From contig JBJOIT010000091.1 in NCBI GenBank assembly GCA_046046915.1, positions 1 through 5,185 of the forward strand: a stretch of 5,185 bases of DNA, in the 5' to 3' direction. Position numbers and translations under genes: made by a program. Position 1 is the stretch's first letter. Every line of letters begins with the position of its first letter. This DNA is from JBEEJZ01 sp046046915 (lineage in GTDB: Bacteria > Pseudomonadota > Gammaproteobacteria > Burkholderiales > Burkholderiaceae_C). The notes beneath the pieces were generated by a model. The model saw only the letters and a list, made by a program, of their open reading frames with translations, ran no database searches and was not told the origin of the DNA. Positions 1 to 5,185 of the stretch are shown one piece after another.

Positions 1-402
<402 letters not shown>

Positions 403-427
403 TGTGGACTCCGAAAAGTAACGATCA

Positions 428-446
428 ACACATCTATCAAATGTGT
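428..446 (-). other. Small hairpin in the tuf 5' leader
   Basis: A perfect 6-bp inverted repeat (ACACAT / ATGTGT) surrounds a 7-base loop in the 83-base spacer between tRNA-Thr and the tuf start codon. In the transcript it would sit about 25 bases upstream of the start codon and just upstream of the GGAG ribosome-binding site, which it does not cover. It has no T-tract after it, so it is not an intrinsic terminator. It could mark an RNA processing or stability element that separates tuf mRNA from the tRNA precursor, but that is inference from position alone. The stem is AT-rich and weak, and chance is a realistic alternative. Confidence 0.35.
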
Positions 447-478
447 AGGCACCCGCACTAACGGCGCGCCTGACAACA

Positions 479-485
479 CACCAAT

Positions 486-490
<5 letters not shown>
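479..490. repeat. 12-base perfect palindrome spanning the 3' end of tRNA-Thr
   Basis: CACCAATTGGTG is its own reverse complement. On the minus strand its first half is the last acceptor-stem base, the discriminator A and the encoded CCA of tRNA-Thr; its second half is the first bases of the 3' trailer. With no loop it cannot fold as a simple hairpin, although an opened form or a duplex between two RNAs is possible. It may be a chance product of the fixed ACCA end followed by a complementary trailer. Confidence 0.5.
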
Positions 491-560
<70 letters not shown>

Positions 561-580
561 AATATCCTCAAGAACCTGTA

Positions 581-654
581 TGGAGCGGGAGACGGGAATC
601 GAACCCGCGTCATTAGCTTGGAAGGCTAGGGTTCTACCATTGAACTACTCCCGC
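581..654 (-). tRNA. glyT: tRNA-Gly, anticodon TCC (UCC)
   Basis: The 74-base cloverleaf has an encoded CCA. The acceptor stem GCGGGAG pairs with CTCCCGC; the discriminator is T, as expected for bacterial tRNA-Gly. The D arm is GTTC-AATGGTA-GAAC. The anticodon loop is CTTCCAA, giving UCC for GGA and GGG codons. The T arm is GCGGG-TTCGATT-CCCGT with a closing G-T wobble at 49-65. The top pair of the anticodon stem (27-43) is C opposite A, a mismatch. It lies 20 bases upstream of tRNA-Thr and 77 bases downstream of tRNA-Tyr, so the three are probably cut from one precursor. The symbol follows the E. coli tufB operon, where glyT has the same anticodon and position. Confidence 0.97.
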
Positions 655-731
655 ATCTTGCAGCACAAGCAGTCAATCAACCACTGCACAGCTCGACACT
701 TCCATCGAATCGGCTCAACAAATTCTTTCAC

Positions 732-817
732 TGGTGGAGAGGGCTGGATTCGAACCAGCGTACTCGTAAGAGGGCAGATTTACAGTCTGCTGCCATTAAC
801 CACTCGGCCACCTCTCC
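732..817 (-). tRNA. tyrU: tRNA-Tyr, anticodon GTA (GUA)
   Basis: This is an 86-base class II tRNA with an encoded CCA. The acceptor stem GGAGAGG pairs perfectly with CCTCTCC, followed by discriminator A. The D arm is GCCG-AGTGGTTAA-TGGC. The anticodon arm is GCAGA-CTGTAAA-TCTGC with anticodon GUA, reading UAC and UAU. A 14-base variable region forms a short CTC/GAG arm, as bacterial tRNA-Tyr does. The T arm GCTGG-TTCGAAT-CCAGC is canonical. It is the first gene of the tRNA-tuf unit and lies 77 bases after the end of ung. A probable promoter is immediately upstream. In E. coli the corresponding gene, tyrU, is preceded by a tRNA-Thr (thrU); none is present here. The symbol is by analogy. Confidence 0.98.
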
Positions 818-832
818 GTCGGTGAGCCTTGG

Positions 833-861
833 ATTATGCCAGCTTTTTTACACAAAGCCTC
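833..861 (-). promoter_or_regulatory. Probable extended -10 promoter of the tRNA-tuf operon
   Basis: On the minus strand TGG-CATAAT (841 to 833) matches an extended -10 element, with five of six bases of TATAAT and the TG one base upstream. The predicted start point is near 826, giving a leader of about 9 bases before tRNA-Tyr. The -35 region (about 856-861, GAGGCT) is a poor match, which the TG motif could compensate. An A-tract on the transcribed-sense strand (873-877) falls near -47 to -51 and could act as an UP element, as at strong stable-RNA promoters. It sits in the only sizeable gap between ung and the tRNAs. The prediction rests on motif and position only. Confidence 0.55.
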
Positions 862-894
862 TGCGCCCTTCGTTTTTCTGCGACATGTTGAACT

Positions 895-1656
895 TCACCA
901 GCGTACGACAGCTTCCCCCCTCGCCGCAAGAAACTCATTAGCCTGCCTGAAATGATCGTTCCCCATGAACGGGATAGGCCCCCTCAGCGCAGACAGTGGT
1001 GATGGATGATTGGATTTCAAAATGCAGTGGCGCAAGATGTGATCACGGTCGTATCCCTGGCTTGCATCCAGCACTCTGCCCCAAGTCTTGTGCGCGTGAC
1101 TCCCCCACAGCATGATGACGGCAGGCCGCGACTGGCGCACCACCGCCAACAAAATCTCGTCGGTCAACACCTCCCAACCTCGACCGGCATGAGTGGCGGG
1201 TTGGCCGTGCTCGACTGTGAGGCAGCTATTCAACAACAGCACCCCTTGGAGAGCCCATGGCACCAGGGAACCCGAGGAGCCTGAATGCTCAATCAAGCCT
1301 TCCCGTTGCAGCTCTTTGAATATGTTGCGTAGGGATGGTGGCACCTTCACGCCGTTCGCAACTGAAAATGACAGGCCCTCAGCTTGACCCACACCGTGGT
1401 AAGGGTCCTGTCCCAAAATCACGACCCTGGTCTGCGCCAGCGGGGTCAACTCCAAAGCCCTCAAGGGCTGGGGAGGGTAAATGATGGCCCCCTGCGCCAA
1501 CCGATCTTCAATAAAGCCGCTTAAGGCCAAACCGGGCGCACTCCGCCAGAAATTCGCAGATATTTCCAGCCAGTCATGTGCCACCACCCATTCATCGGGC
1601 GCCCAACGTCGCAGGTGAGTACAGGATGCGTCAGTCGAAAACAGGTCTAGATTCAC
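895..1656 (-). CDS. ung: Uracil-DNA glycosylase, family 1
   Basis: Ung cuts uracil from DNA and starts base-excision repair in the cytosol. The 253-residue protein has every family 1 motif: GQDPYH (82-87, Asp84 the water-activating residue), the uracil-stacking Phe97 in GLSFSV, LLNSCLTV (141-148, Asn143 for uracil recognition), LWGSHA (184-189) and HPSPLSA (217-223, His217 catalytic and Leu221 the intercalating residue). It is longer than E. coli Ung (229 residues) because of a variable leader before the conserved core, which begins near Trp29. The start taken is GTG at 1654-1656, five bases after the trpC stop. No good Shine-Dalgarno is visible, so translation probably depends on ribosomes ending trpC. 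In-frame GTG codons at residues 24 and 25 are alternative starts. It is the last gene of the trp cluster. Function is certain; the exact start is less so. Confidence 0.97.
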   Translation of the reverse strand: MNLDLFSTDASCTHLRRWAPDEWVVAHDWLEISANFWRSAPGLALSGFIEDRLAQGAIIYPPQPLRALELTPLAQTRVVILGQDPYHGVGQAEGLSFSVANGVKVPPSLRNIFKELQREGLIEHSGSSGSLVPWALQGVLLLNSCLTVEHGQPATHAGRGWEVLTDEILLAVVRQSRPAVIMLWGSHAHKTWGRVLDASQGYDRDHILRHCILKSNHPSPLSALRGPIPFMGNDHFRQANEFLAARGEAVVRW

Positions 1657-1661
1657 ACCAT

Positions 1662-2453
1662 TTACATGGGAAACAGTTTGGCCAATGCTTCGCCGGGGTC
1701 GGTGGCGCGCATGAACGCTTCACCAACCAGATAGGCATTCACGCCTGCAGCCCCCAGCCTCAGCACATCGTCCCGGGTGACGACGCCACTTTCCGTCACC
1801 AGCAGACGATCTGCGGGCACCTGCGTGATCATGGACAAAGTGGTTTCCAGCGAAACCTCGAAGGTGCGCAGGTTTCGGTTGTTCACACCCACCAGCGGAG
1901 TCTTTAGCTTGAGCGCTCGAGCCAACTCTCCTTCGTCATGTGCCTCGACAAGAACCGCCATATCCAGGCTGCGAGCGATCATTTCCAGCTCCGCCATCTG
2001 CCCATCATCCAGGCAAGCAGCGATCAGCAAGATGCAGTCCGCGCCCATCGCCCGGGACTCGTACACCTGGTACGCATCCACAATGAAATCCTTGCGAAGA
2101 ACCGGCAACTGACATGAAGCCCGTGCTTGTTTGAGGTAATCCACCGATCCTTGAAAAAATTGCACGTCGGTCAGTACAGACAGACAGGCTGCACCGTTTT
2201 CAGCGTAGCTCTGCGCGATGTCCGCAGGGATAAAGTCAGGCCGCAACACGCCCTTGGAGGGGCTCGCCTTCTTGATTTCCGCAATTACTGCAGGCCTACC
2301 TGCCGCGTTTTTGGCACGCATGGCACCTACAAAATCCCGGGTCAGGACACGGGACTCGGCATCTGCTCGCATGTCAGCAAAGGACTTACGCCGGATTGCA
2401 GCAGCGATTTCCTCGCGCTTGACCGAAACGATTTTTTCAAGAATGTCAGACAC
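1662..2453 (-). CDS. trpC: Indole-3-glycerol-phosphate synthase
   Basis: TrpC converts CdRP (1-(2-carboxyphenylamino)-1-deoxyribulose 5-phosphate) to indole-3-glycerol phosphate with loss of CO2, the fourth step of tryptophan synthesis. The 263-residue protein is a stand-alone (beta/alpha)8 barrel without a fused TrpF domain, unlike E. coli TrpC. It carries the signature AEIKKASPSKG (58-68, with Glu59 and the general-acid-type Lys61), RKDFIVD (120-126, catalytic Lys121), LVEAH (168-172, Glu170), GVNNRNL (189-195, Asn191) and TESGV (220-224), all matching known active-site positions of the family. The start is GTG at 2451-2453, chosen because AAGGAG lies six bases upstream (2460-2465) and the N-terminus MSDILEKIV is typical. 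The gap from trpD is 10 bases and ung follows after 5, so all three are likely co-translated. Confidence 0.98.
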   Translation of the reverse strand: MSDILEKIVSVKREEIAAAIRRKSFADMRADAESRVLTRDFVGAMRAKNAAGRPAVIAEIKKASPSKGVLRPDFIPADIAQSYAENGAACLSVLTDVQFFQGSVDYLKQARASCQLPVLRKDFIVDAYQVYESRAMGADCILLIAACLDDGQMAELEMIARSLDMAVLVEAHDEGELARALKLKTPLVGVNNRNLRTFEVSLETTLSMITQVPADRLLVTESGVVTRDDVLRLGAAGVNAYLVGEAFMRATDPGEALAKLFPM

Positions 2454-2459
2454 AGATGG

Positions 2460-2465
2460 CTCCTT
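2460..2465 (-). promoter_or_regulatory. trpC ribosome-binding site overlapping the trpD stop
   Basis: AAGGAG lies six bases before the GTG start of trpC and shares two bases with the trpD TAA stop (2464-2466). It fixes the GTG as the start and suggests coupling: ribosomes ending trpD sit on the trpC initiation site. Confidence 0.8.
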
Positions 2466-3492
2466 ATGCCAGTTGATTCGTCAAGTGGGCCAATAGATCC
2501 AGCCTGGACCTTGCTGCACCTGAATCAATGGCAGCTCGAGCCAACACGATGCCCGCCTGCATGGAATCGGCCACATTGGCTGCGTAGAGTGCAATACCCG
2601 CATTCAGGATGACGATGTCGCGAGCAGCGCCCGCCTGGCCCTCCAGGACTCCAAGCAGCATGGCTCGGGACTGCTCAGGGGTCTCGACGCGCAAAGCACG
2701 GTTGCCAGCCATCGTCAGGCCAAAGTCTTCGGGATGAATTTCGTACTCGGTGATCTGCCCATCCTTCAGTTCACCAACCACCGTAGCTGCCCCCAGACTG
2801 ACCTCGTCCATCCCGTCCTTGCCGTAGACCACGATCGCGTGTTCCGCCCCCAGTCGGTGCAAGGCACGAACCTGTATGCCCACCAGATCCGGGTGAAAGA
2901 CGCCCATCAGGATATTGGGTGCGCCGGCAGGGTTGGTCAGTGGTCCCAAAATGTTGAAGATCGTCCTCACGCCCAACTCTTTGCGCACCGGGGCGACGTT
3001 TTTCATGGCCGGATGGTGATTGGGGGCGAACATGAATCCCACGCCCACCTCAGCAATGCACTTCGCGATGTGCTCTGGCGGCAAATTGATGTTGATGCCC
3101 AGACTCTCCAGCACGTCGGCGCTGCCGCTTTTGCTGCTCACACTGCGACCGCCGTGCTTGCTGACGCGGGCCCCTGCTGCTGCTGCCACGAACATGGAAC
3201 AGGTCGAAATGTTGAAGGTGTGCGAGCCATCCCCGCCCGTGCCGACGATATCGACCAGGTTGGTCTTGTCGGCTACATGCACCTTGGCGGAAAACTCACG
3301 CATCACTTGCGCTGCGGCTGTGATTTCGCCGATGGTTTCCTTCTTGACGCGCAGGCCTGTGATCAAAGCCGCCATCATCACGGGCGACATCTCGCCATTC
3401 ATGATGAGGCGCATCAGGTGCAGCATCTCGTCATGAAAAATTTCGCGATGCTCGATGGTGCGTTGCAGCGCCTGCTGTGGGGTGATGGACAT
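2464..3492 (-). CDS. trpD: Anthranilate phosphoribosyltransferase
   Basis: TrpD joins anthranilate and PRPP to give phosphoribosyl-anthranilate, step two of tryptophan synthesis. The protein is 342 residues, the normal family length, and is a stand-alone enzyme rather than a TrpG-TrpD fusion. Motifs in order: the PRPP-binding GTGGDGSHTFNIST (84-97), KHGGRSVSSKSGSAD (112-126), NVAPVRKELG (165-174, Arg170 at the anthranilate-binding position), RTIFNILGPLTNPAG (176-190) and the metal-binding GMDE (227-230, Asp229/Glu230). The family usually has KHGN where this has KHGG; see findings. The start is ATG at 3490-3492, supported by GAAGGAG (3499-3505) six bases upstream and by the typical start MSITPQQAL. 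The frame is open for 26 more codons to 3570, but that extension is the end of ltaE read out of frame and should not be annotated. It follows ltaE after 16 bases. Confidence 0.98.
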   Translation of the reverse strand: MSITPQQALQRTIEHREIFHDEMLHLMRLIMNGEMSPVMMAALITGLRVKKETIGEITAAAQVMREFSAKVHVADKTNLVDIVGTGGDGSHTFNISTCSMFVAAAAGARVSKHGGRSVSSKSGSADVLESLGININLPPEHIAKCIAEVGVGFMFAPNHHPAMKNVAPVRKELGVRTIFNILGPLTNPAGAPNILMGVFHPDLVGIQVRALHRLGAEHAIVVYGKDGMDEVSLGAATVVGELKDGQITEYEIHPEDFGLTMAGNRALRVETPEQSRAMLLGVLEGQAGAARDIVILNAGIALYAANVADSMQAGIVLARAAIDSGAARSRLDLLAHLTNQLA

Positions 3493-3498
3493 CCCGGG

Positions 3499-3505
3499 CT
3501 CCTTC
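3499..3505 (-). promoter_or_regulatory. trpD ribosome-binding site (decides the start)
   Basis: GAAGGAG lies six bases upstream of the ATG at 3490-3492 in the 16-base gap after ltaE. It is the main reason to prefer this start over the longer open frame reaching 3570, whose extra residues show no TrpD similarity. Confidence 0.85.
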
Positions 3506-3508
3506 AAT

Positions 3509-4561
3509 TCAGACTTTAAAAAAACGCCGTATGGCTGCCACTGCCCGGTCCACACCTGCCGCGTCGACATCCAGGTGCGTCACAAAACGCAGACGATACA
3601 AGCCAGTGGCCAATACCCCTTGGTCTCGCAAAAACGCCAGCAGTGCCACAGACTGTTCACGCGCCTCACCCTGCAGGTCTACAAAAACGATATTGGTCTG
3701 AGGCACCTCGACGGCAAGCCCGGGCACATCGGACAAACCTTGAGCTAGCCGAGACGCGAGGGCATGATCCTGAGCCAGCCGCTGCACATGGTGATCGAGC
3801 GCAAACGTGGCCGCAGCCGCCAGAACACCCGCCTGACGCAAACCGCCGCCGGCCATCTTGCGGATGCGATGAGCGCGCCTGATAAGGTCCCGACTGCCAC
3901 ACAGAGCCGAGCCCACAGGCGCACCCAGCCCCTTGCTAAAACAGACAGAGACACTGTCAAAACACTGGGCAATACGTTTCGCCTCAACAAAAACGTCGCT
4001 TCCCACCAACTGCGCCTGCGCGGTCGCCGCGTTGAACAGGCGCGCGCCATCCAGATGTCGACTCAAGCCCTTGCTGAGGGCCAGCTGGGTGGCTTGCTCG
4101 ACATAATCAAAAGGCAGCAACCTGCCGCCCAGCGTGTTTTCCAGCGCCAGCAGACGGGACCTGGCAAAGTGCGCGTCATCAGGTTTGATAGCGCCAGCGA
4201 TATCTTCCAGGCTCAGGGTGCCATCGGCCTGGTGGTTCACGGGTTGCGGCTGAACGCTACCCAGCACCGCCGCCCCACCCCCTTCCCAGCGATAGCAATG
4301 CGCCATCTGTCCCACGATGTACTCATCGCCTCGCTGGCAATGGCTAAGGATCGCGCACAGATTGCTTTGCGTGCCGGTGGGCATGAACAACGCTGCCTCG
4401 AACCCCAGCAAGGCTGCGATCTTGTCCTGCAGAGCGTTGACACTGGGGTCGTCGCCAAAAACATCATCCCCGACCGGCGCGGTCATCATGGCCTGCAGCA
4501 TGCCCACGGTGGGGCGCGTGACGGTGTCGCTGCGTAAATCGACCCACTGCTTAGTCGTCAT
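3509..4561 (-). CDS. ltaE: Low-specificity L-threonine / L-allo-threonine aldolase (PLP enzyme)
   Basis: Threonine aldolase splits L-threonine or L-allo-threonine to glycine and acetaldehyde using pyridoxal phosphate, in the cytosol. The 350-residue protein is a fold-type I PLP enzyme. It begins with the hallmark LRSDTVTRPT (9-18) and GDDVFGDDPSVNALQ (31-45). It has AHCYRWEGGGAAVLG (87-101, His88 at the position that stacks on PLP), HLDGARLFNA (169-178, Asp171 for the pyridine nitrogen), CFSKGLGAPVGS (207-218, Lys210 the PLP lysine) and RFVTHLDV (325-332, Arg325 at the carboxylate-binding position). E. coli LtaE is about 333 residues. The ATG at 4559-4561 follows the trpG stop by 7 bases, with a modest GAGG (4567-4570) overlapping that stop. 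It sits between trpG and trpD, although it has no step in tryptophan synthesis. Activity on other beta-hydroxy amino acids such as phenylserine cannot be excluded. Confidence 0.95.
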   Translation of the reverse strand: MTTKQWVDLRSDTVTRPTVGMLQAMMTAPVGDDVFGDDPSVNALQDKIAALLGFEAALFMPTGTQSNLCAILSHCQRGDEYIVGQMAHCYRWEGGGAAVLGSVQPQPVNHQADGTLSLEDIAGAIKPDDAHFARSRLLALENTLGGRLLPFDYVEQATQLALSKGLSRHLDGARLFNAATAQAQLVGSDVFVEAKRIAQCFDSVSVCFSKGLGAPVGSALCGSRDLIRRAHRIRKMAGGGLRQAGVLAAAATFALDHHVQRLAQDHALASRLAQGLSDVPGLAVEVPQTNIVFVDLQGEAREQSVALLAFLRDQGVLATGLYRLRFVTHLDVDAAGVDRAVAAIRRFFKV

Positions 4562-4568
4562 GACGGCC

Positions 4569-5144
4569 TCAATCCAGGAAGTTCTTCAGCATGGCGTGCC
4601 CATGCTCGGTCAAGATGGATTCAGGGTGAAACTGCACACCCTCCATGCGTACCGCATGGGCCAATGCCTTGTGACGCACCCCCATGATTTCGCCATCGTC
4701 AGTCCAGGCGGTCGTTTCCAGTTCAGCCGGGCAGCTTGCGCGCTCAATAGCAAGAGAGTGATAACGGTTCACAGTAAACCTCTCGGGCAAACCAGCAAAC
4801 ACGCCCTGCTGTCTGGTGGTGATCACACTGGTTTTACCGTGCATCAATTGCTGGGCTCTCACAATCTTGCCACCCAGAGCTGCACCTATGCTTTGATGCC
4901 CCAGGCACACCCCCAAAATAGGCAGCTTGCCCATGAAGTGCTGGATCGCCGGCACAGAAATGCCCGCCTCGGTGGGCGAACATGGCCCGGGAGACACCAC
5001 CAAGCGCTCGGGACGGCGTTCAGCAATCCCTTCGAGCGTGATCTCGTCGTTCCGAAACACCTCTACCTCTGCGCCCAACTCGCCAAAGTACTGGACGATG
5101 TTGAAGGTAAAGCTGTCGTAGTTGTCAATCATCAGTAGTTTCAT
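4569..5144 (-). CDS. trpG: Anthranilate synthase component II (glutamine amidotransferase)
   Basis: TrpG releases ammonia from glutamine and feeds it to TrpE, which makes anthranilate from chorismate. The 191-residue protein is a class I amidotransferase of normal length. It shows MIDNYDSFTFN (5-15), the oxyanion-region SPGPCSPTEAGIS (51-63), the nucleophile elbow GVCLGHQ (78-84, Cys80), RYHSL (127-131) and QFHPES (171-176, with His173 and Glu175 completing the triad). The start ATG at 5142-5144 has a strong AGGAGG seven bases upstream. Its first bases overlap the end of trpE in an ATGA arrangement, which supports a TrpE partner rather than PabB. In many bacteria the same subunit also serves PabB in folate synthesis (then called PabA); that dual role is possible here but is not shown by the sequence. 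Confidence 0.98.
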   Translation of the reverse strand: MKLLMIDNYDSFTFNIVQYFGELGAEVEVFRNDEITLEGIAERRPERLVVSPGPCSPTEAGISVPAIQHFMGKLPILGVCLGHQSIGAALGGKIVRAQQLMHGKTSVITTRQQGVFAGLPERFTVNRYHSLAIERASCPAELETTAWTDDGEIMGVRHKALAHAVRMEGVQFHPESILTEHGHAMLKNFLD

Positions 5145-5185
5145 TCCAGCCCCTCCTCGACCAGTTCAGCAGCCCGCAGCAGGGC
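5141..5185 (-). CDS. trpE: Anthranilate synthase component I, last 14 codons (enters from the right edge)
   Basis: Reading the minus strand from the right edge gives ALLRAAELVEEGLE and then TGA (5141-5143), which overlaps the trpG ATG by two bases (ATGA). The fragment is an amphipathic, alanine- and glutamate-rich helix, as at the C-terminus of many betaproteobacterial TrpE proteins, and it continues open to the edge. No catalytic motif falls inside the window, so the identification rests mainly on position directly before trpG and on the translational overlap. A small intervening gene is possible but less likely. Confidence 0.75.
   Translation of the reverse strand, partial: ALLRAAELVEEGLE
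5152..5157 (-). promoter_or_regulatory. trpG ribosome-binding site inside the end of trpE
   Basis: AGGAGG, a full match to the anti-Shine-Dalgarno consensus, lies seven bases before the trpG ATG and within the final codons of trpE (reading Glu-Glu-Gly there). Together with the ATGA overlap it points to strong, coupled initiation, suiting two subunits needed in equal amounts. Confidence 0.85.

Noticed and set aside
463..470. GGCGCGCC 8-base palindrome in the tuf leader
   Set aside because: A single GC-rich palindrome with no second copy nearby and no link to another signal; expected by chance in such DNA.
655..731. Possible hairpin or internal promoter in the spacer between tRNA-Tyr and tRNA-Gly
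   Set aside because: Only a 5-bp GCAGT/ACTGC stem and no properly spaced -35/-10 pair were found; the stretch is probably plain precursor spacer.
2734..3519. Long plus-strand open frame (261 codons) opposite trpD; similar long ones at 4317-5138 and 3764-4537
   Set aside because: They lie wholly opposite well-supported genes, have His/Gln/Arg-rich compositions typical of antisense reading of GC-rich coding DNA, and show no recognisable domain.
3518..3545. Possible intrinsic terminator at the end of ltaE (GCC-ATAC-GGC followed by T7 on the minus strand)
   Set aside because: The stem is only three base pairs and lies inside the coding sequence, just before a closely spaced trpD with a good ribosome-binding site. 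It is too weak to call a terminator.
3493..3570. Longer trpD start at 3570 adding 26 residues
   Set aside because: The extension overlaps the end of ltaE out of frame, has no TrpD similarity and lacks a better ribosome-binding site, whereas the ATG at 3490-3492 has GAAGGAG at ideal spacing.

Overview
The window reads as an ordinary chromosomal segment of a betaproteobacterium, most likely Burkholderiales and probably Comamonadaceae. This rests on the look of the EF-Tu, TrpD and Ung proteins, the moderately high GC content and the tRNA/tuf arrangement; it is judged by eye without any database search. Every gene I can support is on the minus strand, so transcription runs from the right edge to the left edge. 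The long open frames on the plus strand are shadows of these genes.

Right part (5185 down to 895): a tightly packed operon in the order trpE (only the last 14 codons), trpG, a threonine aldolase gene (ltaE), trpD, trpC, ung. Junctions are an ATGA overlap (trpE/trpG) or gaps of 7, 16, 10 and 5 bases, so translation is probably coupled along the chain. TrpE and TrpG make anthranilate from chorismate and glutamine, TrpD attaches phosphoribosyl, and TrpC closes the indole ring; trpF, trpB and trpA are not in view. Two genes are not tryptophan enzymes: the PLP-dependent threonine aldolase between trpG and trpD, and uracil-DNA glycosylase at the end.

Left part (about 861 down to 1): a tRNA-tuf operon with tRNA-Tyr(GUA), tRNA-Gly(UCC), tRNA-Thr(GGU) and then the first 134 codons of tuf (EF-Tu), which runs off the left edge. 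This matches the classic tufB operon of proteobacteria (thrU-tyrU-glyT-thrT-tufB in E. coli), here without a first tRNA-Thr. All three tRNAs carry encoded CCA ends. A probable extended -10 promoter lies just before tRNA-Tyr, in the 77-base gap after ung.

I see no mobile element, CRISPR array, phage gene or novel defence-like system. The points most worth a second look are a C in place of the near-universal T55 in the tRNA-Thr T-loop, the threonine aldolase inside the trp operon, a T7 run near the end of ltaE from which the trpD frame stays open, the missing terminator between ung and the tRNAs, and a Gly-for-Asn change in the TrpD anthranilate-site motif. No stretch longer than 300 bases lacks a gene.
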